Positions 50,010 to 59,116 are shown, counted from the stretch's first letter. The stretch is DNA of 64,000 nt from Jeongeupia chitinilytica (GCF_014652315.1 NZ_BMYO01000010.1:87449-151448), one strand, 5' to 3'. The notes: a model not told the origin generated them from the letters alone. Translations and numbers: made by a program.

Positions 50010-52613
50010 TCAACTGGGCAAGGCGTGCCAAGCGACGGGTTCGACCTTGCCGAGCAACTCTCGCAGCAATGATTGCAGCCGGCCCAGATCGACCGGCTTG
50101 GGCAGGAACGCGTTCATGCCGGCCTCCCGGCACATCTGCTCGCTGTCCTGATTGGCATTGGCGGTCAACGCCACGATCGGCCAGTTGCAACTGCCCGGAT
50201 CGGCACGCAAGCGCCGGGTCGCTTCCAGGCCATCCATCACCGGCATCTGCCAGTCCATCAGCACCAGATCGAAAGGCTGGCTCTTGGCGAGCCCGAGCGC
50301 CTCGGCGCCATTGGCTGCAATCGCGACCTCGTAGCCGAGCCGGTTCAGGAATACTTCGATCACCCGCTGATTGACCGGGCTGTCCTCGGCCAGCAGGATG
50401 CGCCGCAATGCCAGCGGTTCCGGTTGGGGCGAAACGGGACGGGATTCGAACGTCAGCGGATGAACCAGCAGCGCGTAAAGCTGGCGGATCAGCACGGCAT
50501 AACCGATCAGCGGCTTTTTCAGGCGCCGCTCGCCCGGCCGGGCCACGACACCGGCACTCCAGCACAGCAGCAGCCGGTGCTTGTCGGCCGGGATGTCGCC
50601 GGCAAAGGCCTCGTCGGCGATCACCAGTTGCGCCGAATGCGGATCGACCCATTCGACCCCGCAGTCGCCGAGAAAGGCTTCGACATTGTCGCGGTAGATG
50701 CTGGGGCCCAGCCAGGCAAAACGCCGGCCGGCCAGAAAGGCCGTATCGGCGCCGACCGGCAGCCAGTTCGCCCCCCAGCCACTGGCATACGCCGCGGCGC
50801 TGGCCGGCAGCGCAAACCAGAACGACGAGCCGGCACCGGGTACCGTGTGCACCCCGATCTGTCCGCCCATCAGCTCGACCAGCAGTTTGCTGATCGCCAG
50901 TCCCAGCCCGGTACCGCCATGCCGTCGTGTCGAGCCCGACTCAGCCTGGAAGAAGCGCTGGAACAGCGAGGACTGCTTGTCGCTGGCAATCCCCTGACCG
51001 GTATCGGTCACGACGACCTGCAGCGCACCGGAGGCATCGGTCGCCAGCCGTACGCCGACCTGGCCGCGGTCGGTGAACTTGATGGCATTGCCGACCAGAT
51101 TGACCAGCACCTGCTTGAAGCGGACCGCATCGCCAAGATACGCCGGCACGCTGACGTCCTTGACGTCGAGCAGCAGGTCGAGCCGTTTCTCGGCGGCCCG
51201 CGCCGCCAGCATCGTACAGACCTCGGCCGCGACCGCGCGCAGATCGAACGGGCGGGACTCGAGCGAGAACTTGCCCGACTCGATCTTCGAGTAATCGAGC
51301 AGGTCGTTGATCAGCGACATCAGCGTGTCGCCGGACTGGGCAATGGTGTCGACAAAATCGCGCTGGTCCAGCGTCAGCGGCGTATCCCCCAGCAGTTGCA
51401 GGAAGCCGAGCATGCCGTTGAGCGGCGTGCGGATCTCGTGGCTGATGGTCGCCAGAAACGCGCTCTTGGCGTGGCTGGCAGCCTCGGCTTCGTCGCGCGC
51501 ACTGGCCAGCTCCTGCGTCTGCTGCGACAGACGCGCGTTCAGCGCCAGCATCTCGGCTTCGACGCGCTTGTTGCCGATGAACTGCGACACGATGGATGCA
51601 AACAGCTTGAGCACTTCGCGCTGGTAGGGCTGCAGCGGCCTGCGGCGCAGGAAGTTGTCAGCGGCGATCCAGCCGATCATCCTGTCGTCGATCCACAGTC
51701 CGATCATCGCATTCCAGCCGCGGCCGACGACGACCTTGTCGTAGTACAGCGCGGCGTCCTCGTTGACGATCACTTCGCCGGGGCGACGGCGGCTTTCGTC
51801 GAGCATCCGGTGCTGCGGCAGCGTGCTGATGAACCAGTTTTCGTTGATGACCTTGCCGTTGTTGTCGGTCCCGTAGGTCCCGCGCATCTCGTTGCGCTCG
51901 TCGTCGGCCTCGAAGATCGCCATCCGGTCGATATCGAGCTCGGCAAGGGCCAGCGTCACCGCCCGGCAGTACAGTGCGTCGAGGTCCGGTGCCTCGGCCA
52001 TCTGCAGCGTGACCTGGTGCAGCCTCTGCAGCAGACCGCGGTAATCTTCGGCGCGTGCCAGACTGGCCTGCAGCTTGCCGGTCATCTCGTCGAGCGAGCG
52101 GCTGTGGTCATCGACGACGGTCGCCCATCGTTCGGCCACCAGCGCGGCCAGCGCTTCGGCCTCGCGCCGGAACGACGCCGAGGCGACCAGCATCTCGATT
52201 GCCGCCCGTGCGGTGAATTCGGCATAGAGCACGCCGGCCAGCCGCCCCTGCGACACGAGCGGCAGCAGCAGGCGGTGGCGGTGCTGTTCGGCCCCGGTTG
52301 CGTCGTCCCAGATTTCGCTGGCCTGGTAATCGATCGGCCGGATCGACGTCGCCGGTTCGCTCAGTTGCCAGGTCAGCTCGTCGACCGGCAGACCGAAGAA
52401 GCTTTCCGGCAGCTGCGGCTCGGCGAATGACAGGGCGCGCTGTCCGGCAACGGCCTGCGCATGCACGCGCGGCGCACCGCCGTCGGGCAGGATCAGAAAA
52501 ACCCGGGATGCGTCGAAGGCGCCCAGCACGGTCTCGACCACCGAAAGCGAGAACAGCTCCCAGCTGTCTGCCTGAATCAGTGCATCAAACTGGAAATAAG
52601 ATTTTCTACCCAT
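50010..52613 (-). CDS. Hybrid sensor histidine kinase with GAF domains and C-terminal receiver
   Basis: 867 residues without membrane helices. About 1-165 and 190-360 look like two GAF domains (the second with LYCRAVTLALAELDIDRMAIFEAD and GWIAADN). A coiled linker follows, then HisKA (SAFLATISHEIRTPLNGMLGFLQLL, His about 405), HATPase (NLVGNAIKFTDRG, DTGQGI, GGTGLGLAISK; about 500-620), a degenerate receiver-like segment (about 640-720) and a true receiver (about 735-850, phospho-acceptor in DLVLMDWQMP, KPVD). The cytoplasmic location suits sensing a small internal ligand. No cognate response regulator is adjacent. Confidence 0.92.
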   Translation of the reverse strand: MGRKSYFQFDALIQADSWELFSLSVVETVLGAFDASRVFLILPDGGAPRVHAQAVAGQRALSFAEPQLPESFFGLPVDELTWQLSEPATSIRPIDYQASEIWDDATGAEQHRHRLLLPLVSQGRLAGVLYAEFTARAAIEMLVASASFRREAEALAALVAERWATVVDDHSRSLDEMTGKLQASLARAEDYRGLLQRLHQVTLQMAEAPDLDALYCRAVTLALAELDIDRMAIFEADDERNEMRGTYGTDNNGKVINENWFISTLPQHRMLDESRRRPGEVIVNEDAALYYDKVVVGRGWNAMIGLWIDDRMIGWIAADNFLRRRPLQPYQREVLKLFASIVSQFIGNKRVEAEMLALNARLSQQTQELASARDEAEAASHAKSAFLATISHEIRTPLNGMLGFLQLLGDTPLTLDQRDFVDTIAQSGDTLMSLINDLLDYSKIESGKFSLESRPFDLRAVAAEVCTMLAARAAEKRLDLLLDVKDVSVPAYLGDAVRFKQVLVNLVGNAIKFTDRGQVGVRLATDASGALQVVVTDTGQGIASDKQSSLFQRFFQAESGSTRRHGGTGLGLAISKLLVELMGGQIGVHTVPGAGSSFWFALPASAAAYASGWGANWLPVGADTAFLAGRRFAWLGPSIYRDNVEAFLGDCGVEWVDPHSAQLVIADEAFAGDIPADKHRLLLCWSAGVVARPGERRLKKPLIGYAVLIRQLYALLVHPLTFESRPVSPQPEPLALRRILLAEDSPVNQRVIEVFLNRLGYEVAIAANGAEALGLAKSQPFDLVLMDWQMPVMDGLEATRRLRADPGSCNWPIVALTANANQDSEQMCREAGMNAFLPKPVDLGRLQSLLRELLGKVEPVAWHALPS

Positions 52614-52694
52614 AACTTACACACAGAAAAAGTTATCGCCATGCCATCATAAACAAGCCACGCCAGACGGCCGTGCCGAACGCCCTCGCCCGCG

Positions 52695-52700
52695 TATAAT
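52695..52700 (+). promoter_or_regulatory. rlmD: -10 element of rlmD
   Basis: TATAAT, a full match, 27 bp before the rlmD ATG. The -35 region is poor. Confidence 0.5.
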
Positions 52701-52727
52701 CGGCGGTTTTACTGCCATTTACGCAAC

Positions 52728-54260
52728 ATGTCGCATCCCACTGCCCGCATCGAATCCCTCGACCACGAAGGTCATGGCATCGCGCACGTCGATGGCAAGA
52801 CGATTTTCATCGACGGTGCCCTGCCGTTCGAAACGGTCAGCTTCCAGAGTTACCGCAAGAAGCCCAATTTCGAGAACGCCCAGGCGCTCGAGATCCACAA
52901 CGAAAGCTTCATGCGCACCACGCCGAAATGCCCGCACTTCGGTGTCTGTGGCGGCTGTTCGATCCAGCACATGGAGTTCGGTGCGCAGGTGGCCGCCAAG
53001 CAGCGCATTCTCGAAGACAACCTCGAGCGCATCGGCCACGTCGACGCCGAAACCAGCCTGCCGCCAATCTACGGTTCGGCCTGGGGTTACCGCCACCGCG
53101 CCCGACTGTCGGTGCGCCATGTCGCCAAGAAAGGCGGCGTCCTGGTCGGTTTCCACGAAAAGCGCTCGCGCTACATCGCCGACATGACCGAGTGCCACGT
53201 GCTGGTGCCGCATGTCGCTAAGCAGCTGCCGGCGCTGCGCGAACTCGTCGCCAGGCTGTCCATCGTCACGCAGATGCCGCAGATCGAAGTCGCCGTCGGC
53301 GAGAACGTCACCGTGCTGGTGTTCCGCAACATGGTCGACATCACCGCGGCCGACGAAGCGCACTTCAAGGCGTACGCCGATCAGTGGAACGTGCAGATCT
53401 GGCTGCAGCCCAAGGGCCCGGACACCGCCTACCCGCTGTATCCGAAAAATGCGCCGATGCTCAGCTACACGCTGCCCGAATACGGCATCGAAATGCCGTT
53501 CAAGCCGACCGAGTTCACCCAGGTCAACCACGCGGTCAACCGGGTGATGGTCGAGCGCGCGATCAACATGCTCGATCCGCAGCCGGGCGAAGTGATCGCC
53601 GACATGTTCTGCGGCCTCGGCAACTTTACGCTGCCGATCGCCCGCCGCGGCGCCAAGGTGCTCGGCATGGAAGGCAGCAAGCAGCTGGTCGAGCGCGCGT
53701 TCGAGGGCGCGCGCCACAACCGGCTCGATCACATGACCGACTTCGCCGTCGCCAACCTGTTCGAGATGACCGAGGAATGGCTGGACAAGCTCGGCCGCTT
53801 CGACAAGATGCTGATCGACCCGCCGCGCGACGGCGCGATCGATCTGGTCAAGGCCATCAGCGCCGAGCACGGCCCCAAGCGCATCGTCTACGTCTCCTGT
53901 AGCCCGTCGACGCTGGCGCGCGACGCCAACGTGCTCGTCAACGTCAAGGGCTACACGCTCAAGGCTGCCGGCGTGATCAACATGTTCCCGCACACCGCAC
54001 ACGTCGAATCGATCGCCTGGTTCGAAAAGACCGGTCCGGGAATGAGCCGCGAGGAAGTCGCCGAAATGGAAGCGGCCGAAGCCGCACTGCGTGAAGCGGT
54101 CAAGGCCGAACAGAAGGCCGCCGCCGCGCAGGAAAAAGCCCGCCGCGCGGCGAAGGAAGCCGAGCTGGCCGAGGCCCGCGCCCGCAAGGCGGCCGAGAAG
54201 GAAGCACGCCGCGCGCACTATCTCGCCAACCGCGTGGTGCCGGACGGCGAAGCGCAGTAA
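52728..54260 (+). CDS. rlmD: 23S rRNA (uracil-1939-C5)-methyltransferase RlmD
   Basis: 510 residues. An N-terminal TRAM domain (about 1-60, IESLDHEGHGIAHVDGKTIFIDGALPFE) is followed by the [4Fe-4S] cluster cysteines CPHFGVCGGC plus a later Cys. A Rossmann methyltransferase domain has IADMFCGLGNFTLPIARRG (SAM site), DPPRDGA and VYVSCSPSTLARD, where the Cys in SCSPST is the nucleophile. The end at about residue 450 is normal for RlmD. Here a tail of about 60 residues follows, rich in Ala, Glu, Lys and Arg (KAEQKAAAAQEKARRAAKEA...), predicted to form one long helix or coiled coil. Confidence 0.95.
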   Translation: MSHPTARIESLDHEGHGIAHVDGKTIFIDGALPFETVSFQSYRKKPNFENAQALEIHNESFMRTTPKCPHFGVCGGCSIQHMEFGAQVAAKQRILEDNLERIGHVDAETSLPPIYGSAWGYRHRARLSVRHVAKKGGVLVGFHEKRSRYIADMTECHVLVPHVAKQLPALRELVARLSIVTQMPQIEVAVGENVTVLVFRNMVDITAADEAHFKAYADQWNVQIWLQPKGPDTAYPLYPKNAPMLSYTLPEYGIEMPFKPTEFTQVNHAVNRVMVERAINMLDPQPGEVIADMFCGLGNFTLPIARRGAKVLGMEGSKQLVERAFEGARHNRLDHMTDFAVANLFEMTEEWLDKLGRFDKMLIDPPRDGAIDLVKAISAEHGPKRIVYVSCSPSTLARDANVLVNVKGYTLKAAGVINMFPHTAHVESIAWFEKTGPGMSREEVAEMEAAEAALREAVKAEQKAAAAQEKARRAAKEAELAEARARKAAEKEARRAHYLANRVVPDGEAQ

Positions 54261-54271
54261 GACCACCGCAC

Positions 54272-54302
54272 ACGACAATGCCCGCAGCGCGGGCATTGTC
54301 GT
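54272..54302 (+). terminator. rlmD: Hairpin after rlmD
   Basis: ACGACAATGCCCGC-AGC-GCGGGCATTGTCGT is a perfect 14-bp stem with a 3-nt loop, 11 bp past the stop. The T-run is only TTT. Confidence 0.7.
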
Positions 54303-54392
54303 TTCCGGCCATGGCAACATTGCCCCGCAGCGCATCGCCGTCAGCGATATGCTGACTTCATCCAGTCAACTGCGGACCAGGGAGACCATCCA

Positions 54393-54818
54393 ATGAACCG
54401 CTACCAACTGCTCGACGAAGCGAAGGCGGCACGGCTGAAAGCCTACGCACCGTATTCGCGTTTCCTTGTCGGTGCCGCCGTGCTGACCCACGACGGCCGG
54501 GTATTTCATGGCTGCAATATCGAGAACGCCGTGTATGGCCTGTGTCTCTGTGCCGAGCGCAGTGCGCTGGCTGCGGCCGTCGCCGCGGGCTGCCGGCCGG
54601 GCGACTTCGCGACGATCGCCGTCGTTGCCGACACCGACGGCCCGGTCGCGCCGTGTGGTGCCTGCCGCCAGGTGATGATCGAACTCGGCACGCCGTCGCT
54701 CGAAGTCGTGCTGACCAATCTGCGCGGCGAAACCGACGTCACCACCGCCGGCGCCCTGCTGCCCGGTGCCTTTCATCTCGACCCGAATGGCAGCGGCGAG
54801 CCGGACGACGTGATCTGA
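54393..54818 (+). CDS. cdd: Cytidine deaminase
   Basis: 141 residues, the short tetrameric type. YAPYSRFLVGAAVLTHDGRVFHGCNIENAVYGLCLCAERSAL has the first zinc Cys and the proton-shuttle Glu in CAE; PCGACRQVMIEL supplies the other two zinc cysteines. It deaminates cytidine and deoxycytidine in pyrimidine salvage. Single gene; the ATG follows a GGGAGACC ribosome-like site. Confidence 0.95.
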   Translation: MNRYQLLDEAKAARLKAYAPYSRFLVGAAVLTHDGRVFHGCNIENAVYGLCLCAERSALAAAVAAGCRPGDFATIAVVADTDGPVAPCGACRQVMIELGTPSLEVVLTNLRGETDVTTAGALLPGAFHLDPNGSGEPDDVI

Positions 54819-54866
54819 CCATCGTCGTTGCGGTACGGCGCGGCACAGGGCAGCGCCGCAGCAGCC

Positions 54867-55280
54867 TCAGCGCCGGCCGGCCGTGATGCGGTGCAAGGCC
54901 ATCCCGGCCAGCATCGCGAGTACGAAGACCAGCGCCTGCGGCGCGCCGGCGCTGAACGCCACCAGTGCCGGTCCCGGGCAGATGCCCGCCAGCCCCCAGC
55001 CGATGCCGAACAGCAGACTGCCCGCCAGCAGCTTGCGGTCGATCACCGTCGACGCCGGCAGTTGCATCGGTGCGCCGAGCAGCGATACCGTCCGGCGCTT
55101 CGCCAGACCGAAGCCGGCCAGACCGACGCCGATCGCACCTGCCATCACCAGTGCCAGCGACGGATCCCAGGCGCCGGCCAGATCGAGAAAGCCGGTCACC
55201 TTGGCCGGATTGGCCATCCCCGACACGATCAGCCCGAGGCCGAACAGCAGGCCGGCCAGCAGTGCATTCAGTTTGAGCAT
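54867..55280 (-). CDS. YeeE/YedE-type membrane protein, C-terminal half-like (DUF6691)
   Basis: The 137 residues form four membrane helices. Characteristic segments are LFGLGLIVSGMANPAKVTGFLDLAGAWDPSLALVMAGAIGV and LLFGIGWGLAGICPGPALVAFSAG, where the GICPGPA Cys is the thiosulfate-path Cys of YeeE-type permeases. Together with the next gene it makes a split YeeE/YedE pair. It imports or exports a sulfur compound. It ends the bigR transcription unit. Confidence 0.9.
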   Translation of the reverse strand: MLKLNALLAGLLFGLGLIVSGMANPAKVTGFLDLAGAWDPSLALVMAGAIGVGLAGFGLAKRRTVSLLGAPMQLPASTVIDRKLLAGSLLFGIGWGLAGICPGPALVAFSAGAPQALVFVLAMLAGMALHRITAGRR

Positions 55281-55281
55281 C

Positions 55282-55716
55282 TCAGCCTCCGATCAGGTGG
55301 CGCACGACGAAGACGGTGGCGAAACCCGCCGCCATGAAGGCCAGGGTGGCGGCCAGCGAACGCGGCGACAGCCGCGACAGGCCGCAGACACCATGGCCGC
55401 TGGTGCAGCCCGAACCGAGCCGGGTGCCGAAACCGACCAGCAGGCCGGCCACGATCAGCACACCCCAGCTACTGTCGAACTGCAGCCGCGGCATTGCCGC
55501 GACCAGCCGGTACGCCCATGGCGCAGCGAGCAAGCCGCCGACGAAGGCGAGTCGCCACGCCGTCTCGCCACGCTGCGGCGCCAGCAGCCCGCCGACGATG
55601 CCGCTGATGCCGGCAATCCGGCCGTTGCCCAGCGCCAGCAGGCTGGCCGCCACGCCGATCAGCGCGCCGCCGATCAGCGCACTCCACGGGGTAAATGCAC
55701 TCCAGTCTATCGTCAT
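55282..55716 (-). CDS. YeeE/YedE-type membrane protein, N-terminal half-like
   Basis: The start is the ATG at 55716, with GGAGG upstream, giving 144 residues in four membrane helices. LIGGALIGVAASLLALGNGRIAGISGIVGGLL is the first YeeE repeat and GFGTRLGSGCTSGHGVCGLSRLSPRS is the signature loop with conserved Cys residues. The start overlaps the bigR stop by 4 bp and the end is 1 bp from the next start, so all three genes are translated together. Confidence 0.92.
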   Translation of the reverse strand: MTIDWSAFTPWSALIGGALIGVAASLLALGNGRIAGISGIVGGLLAPQRGETAWRLAFVGGLLAAPWAYRLVAAMPRLQFDSSWGVLIVAGLLVGFGTRLGSGCTSGHGVCGLSRLSPRSLAATLAFMAAGFATVFVVRHLIGG

Positions 55717-56072
55717 GATCGGGCCTCCTCGTTGCCGCAAAACTGCTGGTAAAGCGTGCCGATCACGGCAATCGCCGCCGCATTGGCCAGACTGTAGTAA
55801 ACCTGTTTGCCCTCCTTGCGCGTCGTCACCAGTCCGGCACGCCGCAGGACTCCCAGTTGCTGGGACAGCGTCGGCTGGTGGATGTCGAGATCGGCTTCGA
55901 GTTCGCCGACATTGCGTTCGCCCTGCGACATCCGGCACAGCAGCAGCAGGCGATCCTGATTGGCGAGCGTTTTCAGCAGATCCACTGCTGCGCTGGCAGC
56001 ACTGCGCATCTGCTCGAGTTCGGGGGGTGACGCATTCATGTCCGTGGCATCCGGGTTCACGCTGATGGACAC
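55713..56072 (-). CDS. BigR/SqrR-type ArsR-family repressor
   Basis: 119 residues with the ArsR winged helix (VDLLKTLANQDRLLLLCRMSQGERNVGELEADLDIHQPTLSQQLGVLRRAGLVTTRKEGKQVYYSL). The two Cys, in LLLLCRM and YQQFCGNE, match the pair that forms a disulfide or tetrasulfide bridge in persulfide-sensing BigR and SqrR. No ArsR metal-binding CxC motif is present. It heads a three-gene unit and is divergent from the persulfide dioxygenase-like gene over a palindromic operator. Two starts are possible (56072 or 56039); the first is given. Confidence 0.9.
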   Translation of the reverse strand: MSISVNPDATDMNASPPELEQMRSAASAAVDLLKTLANQDRLLLLCRMSQGERNVGELEADLDIHQPTLSQQLGVLRRAGLVTTRKEGKQVYYSLANAAAIAVIGTLYQQFCGNEEARS

Positions 56073-56089
56073 ATCATATCAAACAATAC

Positions 56090-56105
56090 TATATTAGTTA
56101 ATATA
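56090..56105. promoter_or_regulatory. BigR-type operator
   Basis: TATATTA-GT-TAATATA, a perfect inverted repeat, extended by near-symmetric AATA/TATT flanks to 56085-56110. It is central in the 59-bp gap between bigR and the divergent dioxygenase gene. AT-rich palindromes of this kind are the known BigR sites. Confidence 0.75.
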
Positions 56106-56131
56106 TTATTAAATTCCACCGCGAGGCAGTC

Positions 56132-57004
56132 ATGAACAATGCGCCCGGCCCGAACATCGAGGGCTTTCACGATCCGGTGACCGGTACGGTCAGCTACGTC
56201 GTCTATGACCGCGTCGGCGGTCAGGCCGCGATCATCGATCCCGTCCTCGACTACGCCGCCAACGCCGGTCGTACCGGCAGCCGTTCGGTGCAGCGTCTGG
56301 CCGACTGCCTCGCAGCCAACAAGCTCACGCTGGCGTGGATACTCGAAACCCATACCCATGCCGATCACCTGTCCGCGGCCGCCTGGTTGCGCGACCGGCT
56401 GGGCGGCCTCGTCGGCATCGGCCAGCACATCGGCGCCGTACAGCAGCTCTTTGCCCGGCGCTTCAACCTCGGCGACAGCTTTCCGGCCGACGGCCGCCAG
56501 TTCGACCGGCTGTTTGCCGACGGCGACACCTTCCGCATCGGCGAACTCGAAGCCGAGGTGATGTTCGTACCGGGCCACACTCCGGCCGACGTCGCCTACC
56601 GGATCGGCGACGCCGTTTTTGTCGGCGACACGCTGTTCATGCCCGATGTCGGCACCGCCCGCTGCGACTTCCCCGGCGGCGATGCCGGTACGCTGTTCGA
56701 CTCGATCCAGCGTCTGTTTGCCCTGCCGCCGCAAACGCGGCTGTTCATGTGTCACGACTACGCACCGGCAGGCAGAACACCAAGCTGGACGAGCACCGTC
56801 GCCGAACAGCGTGCGGCCAACGTCCACATTGGCGGCGGCACCGCTCGCGACGCCTTCGTCGCCTTGCGCCAGCAGCGCGATGCCACGCTCGACGTACCGG
56901 CGCTGATGCTGCCGGCCATCCAGGTCAACATCCGGGCCGGCGCCCTGCCCGAGCCCGAAGCCAACGGCACGCGGTATCTGAAGATTCCGCTCGATCCGCA
57001 ATGA
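56132..57004 (+). CDS. Persulfide dioxygenase-like metallo-beta-lactamase-fold hydrolase (Blh/ETHE1 group)
   Basis: 290 residues. The metal motif THTHADHLSAA (about residue 73), FVPGHTPADVAYRIGDAVFVGDTLFMPDVGTARCDFPGGDAGTL with its later His and Asp, and CHDYAPAGR are those of the Blh/ETHE1 subgroup, which oxidises persulfides with a mononuclear iron. Some members also carry a rhodanese domain; this one does not. It is divergent from bigR, and TauE-like exporter genes follow, a standard sulfide-detoxification layout. Confidence 0.9.
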   Translation: MNNAPGPNIEGFHDPVTGTVSYVVYDRVGGQAAIIDPVLDYAANAGRTGSRSVQRLADCLAANKLTLAWILETHTHADHLSAAAWLRDRLGGLVGIGQHIGAVQQLFARRFNLGDSFPADGRQFDRLFADGDTFRIGELEAEVMFVPGHTPADVAYRIGDAVFVGDTLFMPDVGTARCDFPGGDAGTLFDSIQRLFALPPQTRLFMCHDYAPAGRTPSWTSTVAEQRAANVHIGGGTARDAFVALRQQRDATLDVPALMLPAIQVNIRAGALPEPEANGTRYLKIPLDPQ

Positions 57005-57041
57005 GTCGCCTTCTCCGGCTCCGCCGACCCAAGGTCCGGCC

Positions 57042-57827
57042 ATGACCCTCGTCGTGCTCGGGCTCCTGATCGGTCTCGTACTCGGTCTCAGCGGCGCAGG
57101 TGGCGGCATTCTCGCCGTTCCGGCCCTGATGGCCGGACTCGGCTGGAGCGTCCAGCAAGCGGCGCCGGTGGCGCTGCTCGCGGTTGCAGGCGGCGCCGCC
57201 ACCGGCGCGCTCGAAGGCTTCCGCCGCGGGCTGGTGCGCTACCGTGCGGCGCTGGTGATGGCTGTGGCGGGCATCCCGCTGACCGCGGTCGGCCAGACCG
57301 TCGCGCATCACCTGCCCCACGCAGCGCTGCAAACGGCGTTTGCGCTGGTGATGCTGACCGTTGCCGGCCGGCTGCTCCTGCCACGGCACGACGACGATCG
57401 CGCGTCGTCGCCGTGCCGGGTCGATCCGGGCAGCGGCCGGCTGGTCTGGACACCGGTGACCGCACTGGCGATCACCGCCGTCGGCGCACTGGCGGGTCTT
57501 GCCACCGGCCTGCTCGGTGTCGGCGGCGGTTTCATCATCGTTCCGGCACTGCGCCGGCTGAGCAATCTGGGCATGCACGCGATTGTTGCGACTTCGCTGT
57601 TTGTCATCGCCCTGGTCGGCTGCGGCGGCATCGCGGCGGCTTTGTGGCAGGGCCGGACGTTGCCGGTGGCCGTTGCCCTGCCGTTTCTCGTCGCGACCGT
57701 CGCCGGCATGATCGCCGGCCGGCGCCTCATCGCCCGCGTCAGCCCGCAACGCGTCCAGCGCGGCTTTGCACTCGTACTGCTCGCAGTGGCGCTGGGCATG
57801 CTGGCTGCGACATGGTGGCCCCGCTGA
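57042..57827 (+). CDS. TauE/SafE (DUF81) family sulfite/anion exporter
   Basis: 261 residues forming eight membrane helices in two repeats. The family motif GLSGAGGGILAVPALM is repeated as GLLGVGGGFIIVPAL in the second half. Members export sulfite or other sulfur anions. It follows the dioxygenase gene by 37 bp and is likely cotranscribed: sulfide oxidation first, sulfite removal second. Confidence 0.92.
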   Translation: MTLVVLGLLIGLVLGLSGAGGGILAVPALMAGLGWSVQQAAPVALLAVAGGAATGALEGFRRGLVRYRAALVMAVAGIPLTAVGQTVAHHLPHAALQTAFALVMLTVAGRLLLPRHDDDRASSPCRVDPGSGRLVWTPVTALAITAVGALAGLATGLLGVGGGFIIVPALRRLSNLGMHAIVATSLFVIALVGCGGIAAALWQGRTLPVAVALPFLVATVAGMIAGRRLIARVSPQRVQRGFALVLLAVALGMLAATWWPR

Positions 57828-57906
57828 TACAGGCGGCTCGCTGAAAGCTGCGCTTTTCGGCTACAATTTTCACCTTTACGCCCCCCGAATTCGCAGGAGA
57901 ACACCT

Positions 57907-58827
57907 ATGTCGATGGCTGACCGCGACGGCGTCATCTGGTATGACGGCAAACTGGTCCCGTGGCGCGAAGCGACCACACACGTCCTGACCCACACGCTGC
58001 ATTACGGCATGGGCGTGTTCGAAGGCGTGCGCGCCTACGAAACCGACAAGGGTGCGGCGATCTTCCGCCTGCAGGACCACACCGACCGGCTGTTCAACTC
58101 GGCCAAGATCCTCGGCATGGCAATGCCGTTCGGCAAGGAAGAACTGAACGAGGCGCAACTGGCCGTCGTTCGCGAGAACAAGCTGGCGTCGTGTTACCTG
58201 CGCCCGATGGCCTTCTACGGCTCGGGCAAGCTCGGCGTGGCGCCGCCGGCCAACGACGTGCACGTGATCGTCGCCGCCTGGCCGTGGGGCGCGTATCTGG
58301 GCGCCGAAGGCATCGAGCGCGGCATCCGCGTCAAGACCTCGAGCTTCACCCGCCATCACGTCAACATCACGATGTGCAAGGCCAAGGCCAACGGCAACTA
58401 CATGAACTCGATCCTCGCCAACACCGAAGCGACCCGCGACGGTTACGACGAAGCGCTGCTGCTCGACGTCGACGGCTACGTGGCCGAGGGCTCGGGCGAG
58501 AACATCTTCGTCGTGCGCAAGGGCAAGCTGTACACGCCGGACCTGACCTCGTGCCTCGACGGCATCACCCGCAACACGGTGTTCGAGATCGCGACCGAGA
58601 TGGGCCTGCAGGTCATCGAAAAGCGCATCACCCGCGACGAAATCTACATCGCCGACGAAGCGTTCTTCACCGGTACCGCTGCCGAAGTCACGCCGATCCG
58701 CGAACTCGACAACCGCGCCATCGGCGTCGGCACGCGCGGCCCGATCACCGCGGAAATCCAGAAGCGCTACTTCGACATCGTCCAGGGCCGCGATGCCAAG
58801 CGCGCCGAATGGCTGACACTGGCCTGA
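57907..58827 (+). CDS. ilvE: Branched-chain amino acid aminotransferase
   Basis: Starts at the ATG at 57907 behind AGGAGAACACCT; 306 residues. Class IV PLP enzyme: HYGMGVFEGVRAYET, the PLP-binding lysine in MCKAKANGNYMNSILA (about residue 160), VAEGSGENIFVVRKGKLYTP and TGTAAEVTPI. Catalyses the last step of Ile, Leu and Val synthesis. Followed by a zf-CHCC gene after 15 bp, an order common in betaproteobacteria. Confidence 0.96.
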   Translation: MSMADRDGVIWYDGKLVPWREATTHVLTHTLHYGMGVFEGVRAYETDKGAAIFRLQDHTDRLFNSAKILGMAMPFGKEELNEAQLAVVRENKLASCYLRPMAFYGSGKLGVAPPANDVHVIVAAWPWGAYLGAEGIERGIRVKTSSFTRHHVNITMCKAKANGNYMNSILANTEATRDGYDEALLLDVDGYVAEGSGENIFVVRKGKLYTPDLTSCLDGITRNTVFEIATEMGLQVIEKRITRDEIYIADEAFFTGTAAEVTPIRELDNRAIGVGTRGPITAEIQKRYFDIVQGRDAKRAEWLTLA

Positions 58828-58842
58828 TTCAGGAACACCAAG

Positions 58843-59043
58843 ATGCAACTGCACGAAAACACCAAGACCCAGATCGAAGTCACCGCACACGATCTACCGC
58901 TGCACTGCCCGATGCCGGACATGGTCGCGTGGAACTCGCACCCGCGCGTGTTCATCGACCTGTCCAAGACCGGCGAAGGCCAGTGCCCGTACTGCGGCAC
59001 GCACTATCGCCTGAAAGCAGGCGAAGTGATCAAGGGCCACTAA
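58843..59043 (+). CDS. zf-CHCC zinc-finger protein (NDUFS6-like)
   Basis: 66 residues. The domain LHCPMPDMVAWNSHPRVFIDLSKTGEGQCPYCGTHYRL has the Cys-His-Cys-Cys zinc set of the PF10276 family (the complex I NDUFS6 fold). Between ilvE and waaF this small gene is conserved in many betaproteobacteria. Function unproven. Confidence 0.92.
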   Translation: MQLHENTKTQIEVTAHDLPLHCPMPDMVAWNSHPRVFIDLSKTGEGQCPYCGTHYRLKAGEVIKGH

Positions 59044-59057
59044 GACCCGAAGCAGCG

Positions 59058-59091
59058 AATGACAAAGCGGCGCATGCGCCGCTTTGTCATT
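59058..59091. terminator. Palindromic terminator after the zf-CHCC gene
   Basis: A 34-bp perfect palindrome (17 + 17), with ATT/AAT ends. It closes the ilvE unit and is just upstream of the cupin gene. Confidence 0.7.
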
Positions 59092-59116
59092 TGAAGCGCC
59101 CGGACCGGAGCACATC

